Assembly: GCA_013867245.1 (NCBI GenBank)
Contig: JACENB010000015.1
Span: 1 to 11,647, forward strand
Origin: Nitrosopumilaceae archaeon
GTDB taxonomy: Archaea > Thermoproteota > Nitrososphaeria > Nitrososphaerales > Nitrosopumilaceae
Reading direction: 5' to 3'
DNA length: 11,647 bases
A model generated the notes under the pieces. The model searched no databases. It saw only the letters and a list, made by a program, of their open reading frames with translations, and was not told the origin of the DNA. A program made the position numbers and the translations under genes. Below are positions 1-7,691 of this stretch, in pieces. Numbering within the stretch: position 1 is the first letter of the stretch; the number at the start of each line of letters is the position of its first letter.

Positions 1-1
1 A

Positions 2-28
2 GCAGCCGCAGCAGCAGCCGCAGCAGCA
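2..28 (+). repeat. GC-rich 12-bp tandem repeat coding for poly-Ala linker
   Basis: The unit GCAGCCGCAGCA occurs twice in tandem, followed by a further GCA, and encodes nine alanines. It stands out as GC-rich in AT-rich DNA. The repeat may continue upstream of the window. It codes for the flexible linker before the cupredoxin domain and could vary in copy number by slippage. Confidence 0.7.
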
Positions 29-334
29 GGTCCAGAAACACATATCGTTGAAACTGCAATGGGAAGTGGTGCACCAGGATGTGAAACATCTAATGCATGT
101 TACTTACCACAAGACATCACCATTAATGCTGGAGACACAGTAACTTGGGATAATGTAGACAATGCAGCACATACTGTAACAGGTGGTAGCCCAGCAAATG
201 GTCCATCTGGAGTATTTGACAGCAGTCTACTTATGGCAAAAGGTGTATTCTCACATACATTTGATGATGCAGGTTACTACGATTACTTCTGTATGGTTCA
301 TCCTTGGATGATTGGTAGTGTTACAGTTAACTAA
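2..334 (+). CDS. Blue copper (plastocyanin/cupredoxin) domain protein, 5'-truncated
   Basis: This is the C-terminal part of a cupredoxin, a small electron carrier that in ammonia-oxidising archaea usually works on the outer face of the membrane. The frame is open from base 2, so the real start lies before the window. The in-frame ATG at 59 falls inside the protein and is not the start. The visible 110 residues begin with nine alanines, a linker, followed by one cupredoxin domain. Type-1 copper ligands are visible as H57, then C97, H100 and M103 in YFCMVHPWM. The C-x2-H-x2-M spacing is the short loop seen in amicyanin. C27 and C33 could form a disulfide. A signal peptide, membrane anchor or second cupredoxin domain may lie upstream but cannot be seen. 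The domain call is firm; the redox partner is unknown. Confidence 0.9.
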   Translation, partial: AAAAAAAAAGPETHIVETAMGSGAPGCETSNACYLPQDITINAGDTVTWDNVDNAAHTVTGGSPANGPSGVFDSSLLMAKGVFSHTFDDAGYYDYFCMVHPWMIGSVTVN

Positions 335-341
335 CCAAAAA

Positions 342-372
342 TTTTCCTTTTTTCTATTTTATTTTATTTTTC
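342..372 (+). terminator. Poly-T terminator of the cupredoxin gene
   Basis: Several T-runs separated by single C or A bases start 8 nt after the cupredoxin stop codon. Archaeal RNA polymerase typically terminates on such T-tracts without a hairpin. The tract extends into the convergent uvrC gene, where the opposite strand encodes its Lys-rich C-terminus. Confidence 0.6.
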
Positions 373-1940
373 CTAATAGTTCTATTATACGCCACACCAA
401 ATCTATGAGTTTCATCCCGAGCATGTTGTAAAATTTGTAATGACTTTTTATTTTTGGGGATTATAACAGGTTCCTTAATTTTTGGAAGATAGACTTCTTC
501 ATTTTCTTTTGCTAAAGAAACACAAGGTAATTTCAATCCAAGAGATTCTAAAGATTTCAATGCAGCATTCAGTTGTCCCTTTCCACCATCAATTAAAATC
601 AAATCAGGTAAATCAGAATTTTCTTCTAACAATCGATAATATCTTCTTTTAATGACTTCACCAATCATAGCAAAATCATCTCTACCCTGAATAGTTTTAA
701 TTTTAAATTTTCTATACCCAGATTTGTTTGGAGTGCCATCAATAAAACTAGACATAGATCCAACTGCAAATTCAGCACCATGGTTAGAAATATCAAAACA
801 TTCAATGTTATTTGGCAGTACAGGTAAATTCAAAAATTCTTGTAATTCAACCAGTGCAGGATTGGCACCTTTAGAATGAATTAGTTGAATATTTTTTAAT
901 ATTAAATTCATTATATCGTTTTTTTTACCACGTGTAGGAGTCATAATTTTTACATTAAATCCAGATTGTTCAGATAGTAAAGATTCAAGTAATTTTTGAT
1001 TTTCGGGAATTTCACTAACGATAATGAATTTAGGAATTTTATGCGTTGAATAATACTGATAAAGAAAATTTGAAAAGGAATTATCACCAACCAAATCAAA
1101 AAAGAACTTGTCACTATCTCGAATCACCCCATTGATCATTCTAAAATTCATTATTGTGGCAGTTTGCTCTTGAATTCCAATTCCAAAATACTCTTCATCA
1201 GAATTTTCAACATATTCCATTTTTTGTTTTGTTTGAAGACTTCCAAGCCTGATCAAAGTATCACGAATATCCTTTGCACGCTCAAATTGTTGGGATTCTG
1301 CAGCTTGATGCATTTCATCTTCTAATTTTTTTGTAAAAATTTTTGTATCGTTTTTACCTTTCAACACATCCTCTAATTTTTTAACATGATCAGGATATTT
1401 TTCTTGAGCATCTTTAAATTCACATGGGCCTTCACAATTACCTAAATGATATTCCAAACAAACTTTTTTTGGTAAAGTTTTGCAAATTCGAATTTGAAAT
1501 GCTTTTCTCAAAGTACCAATGGTAAGTAACTTAGAGCTACCTTGAGTAAAAGGACCATAAAATTTTCCCTTGCCTAAAAATTTACCATCCCTAGTTCTTC
1601 TAGCAACTAATAATCTAGGATATTTTTCATCAGAAACTCTCAAGTATGTATAGCGTTGCTGATCCTTTAATTCAATATTAAATCGTGGGCGATATTTTTT
1701 AATCATATTTGATTCTAAAAGAAAAGCCTCACTTTCATTATCAGTTAAAACAAATTCAATATCAGAAATATTTTCAACTAGTTTTTGAGTTTTATAATTT
1801 TGATTTTTATTAAAATAAGAACGTACACGATTTTTGAGATTTTTTGCCTTTCCAATGTAAATGATTTTTTCATCAGAATCTTTCATCAAATAAATACCAG
1901 GATTAGTTGGAATTGTAATTTTAGAAATATCAAAAGTCAT
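354..1940 (-). CDS. uvrC: UvrABC excinuclease subunit C, lacking the C-terminal HhH domain
   Basis: UvrC is the nuclease of bacterial-type nucleotide excision repair; UvrB recruits it to make the 3' and then the 5' incision around a lesion. The N-terminal GIY-YIG domain (about residues 12-90) has G15-I16-Y17, Y28-I29-G30, R38 and the metal-binding E76. Cysteines 153, 161, 169 and 173 match the family cluster reported to hold [4Fe-4S]. A UVR/UvrB-binding helix pair lies near 202-237. The RNase H-like C-terminal nuclease has D383 (FDISN), D451 (LIDGGKGQ) and H512 (DETHRF). The protein stops 16 residues after H512, whereas bacterial UvrC continues about 60-70 residues through a tandem helix-hairpin-helix. 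Its 528 aa compare with about 610 in E. coli. The ATG overlaps the uvrA stop as ATGA, implying coupled translation as the last gene of uvrBAC. Confidence 0.96.
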   Translation of the reverse strand: MTFDISKITIPTNPGIYLMKDSDEKIIYIGKAKNLKNRVRSYFNKNQNYKTQKLVENISDIEFVLTDNESEAFLLESNMIKKYRPRFNIELKDQQRYTYLRVSDEKYPRLLVARRTRDGKFLGKGKFYGPFTQGSSKLLTIGTLRKAFQIRICKTLPKKVCLEYHLGNCEGPCEFKDAQEKYPDHVKKLEDVLKGKNDTKIFTKKLEDEMHQAAESQQFERAKDIRDTLIRLGSLQTKQKMEYVENSDEEYFGIGIQEQTATIMNFRMINGVIRDSDKFFFDLVGDNSFSNFLYQYYSTHKIPKFIIVSEIPENQKLLESLLSEQSGFNVKIMTPTRGKKNDIMNLILKNIQLIHSKGANPALVELQEFLNLPVLPNNIECFDISNHGAEFAVGSMSSFIDGTPNKSGYRKFKIKTIQGRDDFAMIGEVIKRRYYRLLEENSDLPDLILIDGGKGQLNAALKSLESLGLKLPCVSLAKENEEVYLPKIKEPVIIPKNKKSLQILQHARDETHRFGVAYNRTIRKNKIK

Positions 1941-4756
1941 TTTTTCATTAATTTTTTCAAATATTTTCCAGTGTAACTACCAGGAGATTTAGAAACATCA
2001 AGAGGAGTACCAGAAGTTACAATTCTACCGCCTTCATCTCCACCTTCAGGACCTAGATCAATCAACCAATCTGAATTTTTAATGATGTCCATATTATGTT
2101 CAATTACCACTACAGTATTTCCCAAATTAACTAATCTGTTTAAAACATCTAGTAATTTTTGAACGTCTGCAAAATGTAAACCAGTTGTAGGCTCATCTAA
2201 AATGTAAAGAGTTTTGCCAGTACCACGTTTTGATAATTCTGAAGCTAGTTTAACTCTTTGAGCCTCACCACCAGATAAAGTGGTAGAAGATTGTCCAAGT
2301 TTGATATATCCTAAACCAACATCATTAACAGTTTGTAATTTTCTTTGAATAGATGGAACATTTTCAAAGAAATTTAATGCCTCATAAACGGTCATTTCTA
2401 GAACGTCAGAAATATTCTTTCCTTTATACAATACGGATAATGTTTCAGAATTATATCGTTTTCCTTTACATTCATCACATTTTACATAGACATCAGATAG
2501 GAACTGCATTTCAATTTGCTTAACACCATCTCCCTCACATGCAAAACATCTTCCGTCAGCAACATTAAAAGAAAATTGTCCTGGAGCATATCCACGTTCT
2601 TTTGATAATGCAGTATTAGAGTACAATTCTCGGATAGGAGTAAAAGCACCAATGTATGTTGCAGGATTTGAACGAGGGGTTCTACCTATGGGGGATTGAT
2701 CAATAGCAATTACTTTATCAATATTATCTATACCAGAAATTTCTTTATGAGCACCAGAACTGATATGTGTTTTAGAAAAATGATTTTCTAAACTTTTAAG
2801 CAAAATATCATTTATCAGCGTAGATTTTCCAGATCCAGAAACCCCAGTTACAGATACAAAGAGTCCCAAAGGAATTTCAACATCAAGATTCTTCAAATTA
2901 TTTTCAGATGCATTTTTAATAATTAAGGAACCCTCAGGTTTACGAATTTTATTTTCTAAAAGAATTAAAGAATCATCTTTAAGATAAGTTCCAGTTACAG
3001 ATGTGCTTGACTGTAAGATCTTTTTAATTGTCCCTTCAAAAACAATATTACCACCATGTACCCCGGCACCAGGACCTAAATCAATAATCCAATCTGAATT
3101 TCGTATTACTTCTTCGTCATGCTCTACAACAATGATTGTATTACCAAGATTTCGTAGCTTATTTAGCGTTTTAATTAGTCTAGCATTATCACGTTGATGC
3201 AATCCAATTGTAGGTTCATCAAGCACATACAAAACACCCGTGAGATTAGAACCGATTTGAGTAGCCAATCTAATTCTCTGAGATTCTCCACCAGACAATG
3301 TGGAACTAAGACGATTTAAAGTGAGATAATTTAATCCAACATTAATTAAAAATTCTAAGCGTTCTTTAATTTCTTTAAGAATATCTCTTCCAATATGCTG
3401 TTCTGTATCAGTCAATTTCAGATTAGAAAAGAAATCAAAACAATTAGTGATAGATAAATCACACACATCCATTATTCCTAAATCATTTATTGTAACTGCA
3501 AGAGATTCTGGTTTTAGTTTTTTACCATTACATGCAGTACAATGAGTATCACGCATAAACTGCTTAAGCCATTCACGTTTTGATTCAGAATCAGTTTCTA
3601 GAAAAACTCGTTGAAGATTTACCAGTACACCTTCAAATGCATTAGTGTACTTCCATGAAGAATCTCCAGATTTTGAATTATATTGAAAATCAATTAAATC
3701 AGATGTTCCATTTAAAATAATTTGTAGATGTTTTGGTTTTATTTTTTCAATTGGAGTCATAAGATCAAATCCAAATTTTTGACCAACTGTTCTTAATGCT
3801 TGTCTCCGGAATGCAGAAAATCTTCCACTCCAAGGAACAATTGCACCATCTAAAATGGATTTAGATTTATCAGGAATCACTAAATCAGCATCAAATTCCA
3901 TTTTAACTCCCAAACCATTGCATGTTTTACATAATCCAAATGGAGAGTTAAATGAAAAATTTCTAGGTTCAAGATCACCAATTGTTAATCCACAATGCGG
4001 ACAAGCATTATTTTGAGAAAAGATTTTTTCAGATTTATCTGATGAAATCATTACATCACCTTTTGAAGCTTTGATTGCAGTTTGAATAGCCTCAAAAATT
4101 CTAGATCTTTCAGATTTACTTGTTGAAATTCTATCTACAACAATTTCAATATTATGCCATTTTTGGCGATCTAATGGAGGTATACCATCATCTAGGCTCA
4201 AAATTTCGCCGTTTAGTCGTATTCTAGAATATCCATCTTTTTTGATTTGTTCAAAGAGTTTCTCATAGGTACCTTTTTTTCTTTGGATAAGAGGAGATAA
4301 AATCAATATTTTTTGTCCCAAAAAATCTTTGAGTACAGAATCACAAATTCGTTCAACAGATTGTGTAGAAATTTTTCTATTACAATTTGTACAATGAGGG
4401 ATTCCAATTCTAGCAAAAAGTAGACGCATATAATCATAAATTTCAGTAGTAGTGCCAACAGTTGAACGTGGATTTTTACTAGTAGTTTTTTGTTGAATTG
4501 CAATTGCAGGAGACAATCCTTCAATTGAATCAACATCAGGTTTATCCATCATTTCCAAAAATTGACGAGCATAAGAGGAAAGTGATTCAACATATCTTCG
4601 TTGTCCTTCAGCATAAATGGTATCAAATGCCAAAGTGGATTTTCCTGATCCAGATAAACCACTAATTACTACCAATTGATTTTTAGGAATATCTACATCA
4701 ATATTTTTTAAATTATGATGGCGAGCTCCTCTAATTTTTAATTTATTATCTATCAT
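1937..4756 (-). CDS. uvrA: UvrABC excinuclease subunit A (ABC-type damage sensor ATPase)
   Basis: UvrA dimerises, finds DNA lesions and loads UvrB. All parts are present (numbering from the ATG at 4756, 939 aa). Walker A GLSGSGKS is near 33-40. The UvrB-binding insertion spans about 127-240. The four CxxC pairs are C122/C125, C252/C255, C276/C279 and C406/C409; the C252-C279 set is the classic first zinc finger. ABC signature LSGGESQR and Walker B LYVLDEPT lie near 487-516, and the second Walker A GVSGSGKS near 638-645. The DNA-contacting zinc module is C737/C740-C760/C763, and the second signature LSGGEAQR is near 827. A TTG at 4768 would add four residues. I prefer the ATG because bacterial UvrA proteins start just before the RGAR motif and the TTG is only 1 nt from the GGAG. 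It overlaps uvrB by 11 bp and uvrC by 4 bp. Confidence 0.97.
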   Translation of the reverse strand: MIDNKLKIRGARHHNLKNIDVDIPKNQLVVISGLSGSGKSTLAFDTIYAEGQRRYVESLSSYARQFLEMMDKPDVDSIEGLSPAIAIQQKTTSKNPRSTVGTTTEIYDYMRLLFARIGIPHCTNCNRKISTQSVERICDSVLKDFLGQKILILSPLIQRKKGTYEKLFEQIKKDGYSRIRLNGEILSLDDGIPPLDRQKWHNIEIVVDRISTSKSERSRIFEAIQTAIKASKGDVMISSDKSEKIFSQNNACPHCGLTIGDLEPRNFSFNSPFGLCKTCNGLGVKMEFDADLVIPDKSKSILDGAIVPWSGRFSAFRRQALRTVGQKFGFDLMTPIEKIKPKHLQIILNGTSDLIDFQYNSKSGDSSWKYTNAFEGVLVNLQRVFLETDSESKREWLKQFMRDTHCTACNGKKLKPESLAVTINDLGIMDVCDLSITNCFDFFSNLKLTDTEQHIGRDILKEIKERLEFLINVGLNYLTLNRLSSTLSGGESQRIRLATQIGSNLTGVLYVLDEPTIGLHQRDNARLIKTLNKLRNLGNTIIVVEHDEEVIRNSDWIIDLGPGAGVHGGNIVFEGTIKKILQSSTSVTGTYLKDDSLILLENKIRKPEGSLIIKNASENNLKNLDVEIPLGLFVSVTGVSGSGKSTLINDILLKSLENHFSKTHISSGAHKEISGIDNIDKVIAIDQSPIGRTPRSNPATYIGAFTPIRELYSNTALSKERGYAPGQFSFNVADGRCFACEGDGVKQIEMQFLSDVYVKCDECKGKRYNSETLSVLYKGKNISDVLEMTVYEALNFFENVPSIQRKLQTVNDVGLGYIKLGQSSTTLSGGEAQRVKLASELSKRGTGKTLYILDEPTTGLHFADVQKLLDVLNRLVNLGNTVVVIEHNMDIIKNSDWLIDLGPEGGDEGGRIVTSGTPLDVSKSPGSYTGKYLKKLMKK

Positions 4757-6698
4757 TTCTGTATTCAATCTCCTTTTCTAATCTTTTAATTCTATCACGA
4801 CAAGAAATTGCTTGTTCAAAGTCTAACTCTTCAGAATATTTTTTCATTTGAGCATCTAAGTCAATTACATCATTTCTAAGATCATGTATGGATTTTAGTT
4901 TTGATTCATCTAACACAATTTCTTGTTCAGGAACAGATTTCATAATTGTTTTTGGGACTATTCCATGTTCTTCATTGTATAAAATTTGTTTTTGCCTACG
5001 ACGAGAAGTTTCATCAATTGTATTTTTCATGGATTTAGTATTTGTGTCAGCATACATTATCACAGTACCAGTTGCATTTCTTGCAGCTCTACCACAAGTT
5101 TGTATCAAACTAGTAAAATTCCGTAAAAAGCCTTCTTTATCAGCATCAAGAATTGCAACAAGTGAAACTTCAGGAATATCCAAGCCCTCACGTAGAAGAT
5201 TAATTCCCACTAAAACGTCAAATTCTCCTAAACGCAATTGACGAATAATTTCAGTTCTTTGTAATCCATCAATTTCTGAATGCATATATCGAACTTTAAC
5301 ATCTTTTTTTGATAGATATTCAGCTAAATCCTCAGCCATTCTTTTAGTTAAGGTAGTAACTAAAACTCGTTCAGAATTTTTAGTTCTTTCATTAATTTCA
5401 GAAATCAAATTATCCATTTGGTCTTTAGTTGGCCTAATCTCAATTTGTGGGTCAAGCAATCCTGTAGGTCTAACTAATTGTTCAACAATTTTTGCAGATA
5501 TTTTTTTTTCATATTCAGACGGAGTAGCAGAAACAAAAATAGTATTTTGAATATATTCTTCAAATTCTTCAAATTTTAATGGTCGATTATCATATGCACT
5601 AGGCAATCTAAAACCATATGTGACAAGCTTGTCTTTTCTAGAATAATCACCTTTGTACATTCCATGTAGTTGCGGTAAAGTTACATGGGATTCATCAATT
5701 ACCAAAAGATAATCATCTCCAAAAAAATCCATTAGACAATATGCTTTATCTCCTTCATTACGTCCGTCAAAATGTCTTGAATAATTTTCAATACCAGAAC
5801 AATAACCTAATTCTTCAATCATTTCTAAATCATAATTTGTTCTCATTTCAAGTCGCTGCTTTTCAAGTTCGTTCAATTTTGGTAAATGTTGTTTTAGTTC
5901 AGCCCTGATAGATTTTACAGCTCTTTTTGTAACATCCTTAGCAATCAAATAATGTTTTGCAGGAAAAATAGTCATTTGATTTATTTTCTTTTTTTCTTTT
6001 AGAGAGACATGATCAAGCAGAGTAATCTTTTCAATTTCATCGCCAAACATGGAAATTCTAATTATATCTTCAGAATATGCGGGAGTAATATCAATAGTAT
6101 CCCCCTTTACTCTAAAGTTTCCAGGAGATACTTCAAGATCATTTCTCTCATATCGAGCATCAACTAATTTTCGAATTAAATCAGTTCTTTTGATTTCATC
6201 TCCAGTGCCAACTAAAATTGAAGAATCTTTCCATTCTTGAGGATTACCTAAAGAGTAGATGCAAGAAACAGTAGAGACAATGATTGTAGGCTCTCCAGAT
6301 AGCAACATTGCAGTTGCTTCTAATCGTAATTTTTCAATTTTTTCATTAATTTGGGTATCCTTTTCAATGTAAGTATCAGTTTGGGGCAAATAGCTTTCAG
6401 GTTGGTAGTAATCATAGTATGAAACAAAATAACCAACATTATTTTTGGGAAAGAATTGTTTCAATTCAGCATATAATTGAGCAGCAAGTGTTTTGTTATG
6501 AGAAATTACAAGTGTATTTTTACCAGTTCTAGCAATGACATTCGCAACTGAAAAAGTCTTGCCACTTCCTGTAACACCAAGTAAAGTTTGAACAGATTTT
6601 TTTTCTACACCATCAACTAAAGCATCAATGGCTTCAGGTTGATCACCAGTAGGAGCATATTCAGATACTAAGTCAAATTTAGAAATTTGTTTCAACAT
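4746..6698 (-). CDS. uvrB: UvrABC excinuclease subunit B (helicase-fold damage verifier)
   Basis: UvrB is loaded by UvrA, checks the lesion with a beta-hairpin and recruits UvrC. Its 650 aa is close to the family length (E. coli 673). Walker A GVTGSGKT is at 41-48. The beta-hairpin region, with YYDYYQPESYLP, lies around 90-116. The DEAD-type motif DESH is at 335-338, motif V (REGLDIPEVSLV) near 503-514 and motif VI (QTCGRAAR) at 533-540. A C-terminal UVR helix pair at about 607-642 matches the UVR element in UvrC. The ATG at 6698 is supported by the normal N-terminus (F-x-LVSEYAPTGDQPEAI) and by a TATA-like box about 24 nt upstream, so the operon may be transcribed without a leader. It is the first gene of uvrBAC. 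Confidence 0.97.
   Translation of the reverse strand: MLKQISKFDLVSEYAPTGDQPEAIDALVDGVEKKSVQTLLGVTGSGKTFSVANVIARTGKNTLVISHNKTLAAQLYAELKQFFPKNNVGYFVSYYDYYQPESYLPQTDTYIEKDTQINEKIEKLRLEATAMLLSGEPTIIVSTVSCIYSLGNPQEWKDSSILVGTGDEIKRTDLIRKLVDARYERNDLEVSPGNFRVKGDTIDITPAYSEDIIRISMFGDEIEKITLLDHVSLKEKKKINQMTIFPAKHYLIAKDVTKRAVKSIRAELKQHLPKLNELEKQRLEMRTNYDLEMIEELGYCSGIENYSRHFDGRNEGDKAYCLMDFFGDDYLLVIDESHVTLPQLHGMYKGDYSRKDKLVTYGFRLPSAYDNRPLKFEEFEEYIQNTIFVSATPSEYEKKISAKIVEQLVRPTGLLDPQIEIRPTKDQMDNLISEINERTKNSERVLVTTLTKRMAEDLAEYLSKKDVKVRYMHSEIDGLQRTEIIRQLRLGEFDVLVGINLLREGLDIPEVSLVAILDADKEGFLRNFTSLIQTCGRAARNATGTVIMYADTNTKSMKNTIDETSRRRQKQILYNEEHGIVPKTIMKSVPEQEIVLDESKLKSIHDLRNDVIDLDAQMKKYSEELDFEQAISCRDRIKRLEKEIEYRNDR
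4770..4777 (-). promoter_or_regulatory. Shine-Dalgarno site of uvrA inside the uvrB 3' end
   Basis: AAAAGGAG lies in the last codons of uvrB. Its GGAG ends 13 nt before the uvrA ATG at 4756 and 1 nt before an in-frame TTG at 4768. The TTG is too close for normal initiation; the ATG is a little far but workable. An SD here fits an internal operon gene, in contrast to the apparently leaderless first genes. Confidence 0.55.
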
Positions 6699-6717
6699 TC
6701 ACAATCACTAAAAACTG

Positions 6718-6726
6718 AATTTAAAG
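6718..6726 (-). promoter_or_regulatory. TATA-like box of the uvrBAC operon
   Basis: On the minus strand TTTAAATT sits in the 48-bp gap between the upstream gene and uvrB. Its centre is about 24 nt before the uvrB ATG, the distance at which archaeal transcription would start on or next to the ATG. The operon could also receive read-through from the split-barrel gene. Confidence 0.5.
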
Positions 6727-6746
6727 CAATGGTGATATCGGGATAA

Positions 6747-7379
6747 TTACCACTTGGGCTCATCAACCATTCGTAAACCACCATCAATCACTTCAAATCC
6801 CATTATCTTCAGAGTAGTTTGTGCAGTTGGAGAATTTCTTTCAAGTATCTTTTTAGCTAAAACCATTCTATCATTAGAACTCATATGCTGTCCAATCTTG
6901 TATTTTCCATGTAATGATTTCGGAGTTACTTTTATGACAGATACAGCATCCAAAACACGCATTTTGGATTCCAAAGGATCATAATTTCCCTCAGGCTGAT
7001 ATTTTTTCATCAATCCATTAAGAGCTAAAGTTTTTTCAGACCTGTCAGATACAAAAGATGCAATTCCTTTGATTACAACACTAATGTACAATGTATCAGC
7101 TAAAGAAGCATTATGAGGATCTTCAAAATATGAAGGTAAAAATTCTAATTCACGGTCAGATTCAAATCCAACTTTATCATTATTAGAAATATTATCTAAT
7201 TTTTCACCTTTTACATGTGAATGCATGTAAATGGCATCATTTAGAAAAACAAAATTCATAGGAATTATTTGAGGAAATCCGTTTACATCAATACTAGAAA
7301 TTCTACCAACATGTTCATCATTAAGAAATTCTTTAATTTTTTCATAAGATTTTATTTCTAGAATACCAACAAGTTGCAT
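6747..7379 (-). CDS. Pyridoxamine 5'-phosphate oxidase-like FMN-binding split-barrel protein
   Basis: The 210-aa protein has the features of the PNPOx-like/NimA flavin split-barrel superfamily. An N-terminal helix (KIKEFLNDEHVG) leads into strands of the form GRISSIDVNGFPQIIPMNF, then IYMHSHVKGEKLDNI, where the His/Lys-Gly-x-Lys segment typically contacts the flavin phosphate, and then NDKVGFESD. The remaining barrel strands reach to about residue 155. The last 55 or so residues form a helical tail not needed for the fold. Members bind FMN, F420 or heme and act as small-molecule reductases or oxidases; the substrate here cannot be read from sequence. It lies 48 bp upstream of uvrB on the same strand, so partial cotranscription is possible, but a functional link to repair is not established. 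The ATG is supported by a TATA box about 25 nt upstream. Confidence 0.8.
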   Translation of the reverse strand: MQLVGILEIKSYEKIKEFLNDEHVGRISSIDVNGFPQIIPMNFVFLNDAIYMHSHVKGEKLDNISNNDKVGFESDRELEFLPSYFEDPHNASLADTLYISVVIKGIASFVSDRSEKTLALNGLMKKYQPEGNYDPLESKMRVLDAVSVIKVTPKSLHGKYKIGQHMSSNDRMVLAKKILERNSPTAQTTLKIMGFEVIDGGLRMVDEPKW

Positions 7380-7399
7380 GAATTAATTGTTTAAAATTA

Positions 7400-7408
7400 T
7401 TTTATAAA
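7400..7408 (-). promoter_or_regulatory. TATA box of the split-barrel gene (palindromic)
   Basis: TTTATAAA, a near-ideal archaeal TATA box, is centred about 25 nt before the ATG at 7379, predicting a leaderless transcript. The octamer is its own reverse complement. It could therefore also direct plus-strand transcription toward the 74-aa gene at 7465, which would then have a leader of about 35 nt. Confidence 0.6.
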
Positions 7409-7435
7409 TGAAGATCAAATCCCTGTAAAAAATAC

Positions 7436-7443
7436 CTAAAATA
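7436..7443 (+). promoter_or_regulatory. Candidate TATA-like box of the 74-aa gene
   Basis: CTAAAATA is centred about 25 nt before the ATG at 7465, the same distance as at the other promoters in this window. The match to a TATA box is only moderate, and the palindromic box at 7401-7408 is the alternative. Confidence 0.35.
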
Positions 7444-7464
7444 CAAGAAAGATTCAGAGTTCAC

Positions 7465-7689
7465 ATGGATGATCCATATTTGAATGATTTAAGAGGAGAA
7501 TTCAACAGTTATTCAAACCAATTAAAAAAATTAAAAAAGAAACTTCTCAAAACAAGTTCAGTAGAAGAACAGGAAAAAATTATCAAACAAATTGATTCAA
7601 CTGCAAAAAAAATGGAAAATAATCAAAAACAGTCAGTGAAAGTAACAAAATCAAGATTAAAAGAAAGAAAGAAAAAATCAAAAAGATAG
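7465..7689 (+). CDS. Small Lys-rich coiled-coil protein, function unknown
   Basis: I do not recognise this 74-aa protein. Its first 10 residues are acidic/polar (MDDPYLNDLR). From about residue 10 to 55 it is predicted to be one long amphipathic helix with heptad-like Leu/Ile spacing (QLKKLKKKLLK, then VEEQEKIIKQID), so coiled-coil dimerisation is plausible. The last 15 residues are almost all Lys/Arg/Ser (SRLKERKKKSKR), suggesting nucleic-acid contact or another polyanion. There is no signal peptide, membrane segment or Cys. It is transcribed divergently from the split-barrel gene, and its stop codon lies 2 nt from the stop of a possible micro-ORF on the other strand. Coding status is supported by the clean start, promoter-like sequence and biased composition. 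No function can be given. Confidence 0.7.
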   Translation: MDDPYLNDLRGEFNSYSNQLKKLKKKLLKTSSVEEQEKIIKQIDSTAKKMENNQKQSVKVTKSRLKERKKKSKR

Positions 7690-7690
7690 A
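7655..7690 (-). terminator. Antisense T-rich tract at the end of the 74-aa gene
   Basis: The Lys codons at the end of the plus-strand 74-aa gene read on the minus strand as T-runs such as CTTTTTGATTTTTTC. If the micro-ORF at 7781-7692 is transcribed, this tract directly follows its stop codon and would end its transcript. It could equally be a by-product of Lys codons. Confidence 0.35.
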
Positions 7691-7691
7691 A

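Noticed and set aside
1..30. CRISPR or mobile-element repeat
   Set aside because: The repeats are short in-frame Ala codons with no spacers or terminal inverted repeats.
59..334. ATG at 59 as the start of a 91-aa cupredoxin
   Set aside because: The frame is open to base 2 with an Ala-rich linker, and the preceding residues continue the protein, so the gene starts before the window.
354..1940. UvrC as a pseudogene because of the missing C-terminus
   Set aside because: All catalytic residues of both nuclease domains, the four Cys and the frame are intact, and it is translationally coupled to uvrA, so it is more likely a functional short form.
4888..5241. 117-aa open frame on the plus strand
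   Set aside because: It is antisense to the well-conserved uvrB motif V/VI region, has a Ser/Phe/Ile-rich composition typical of reverse frames and no promoter.
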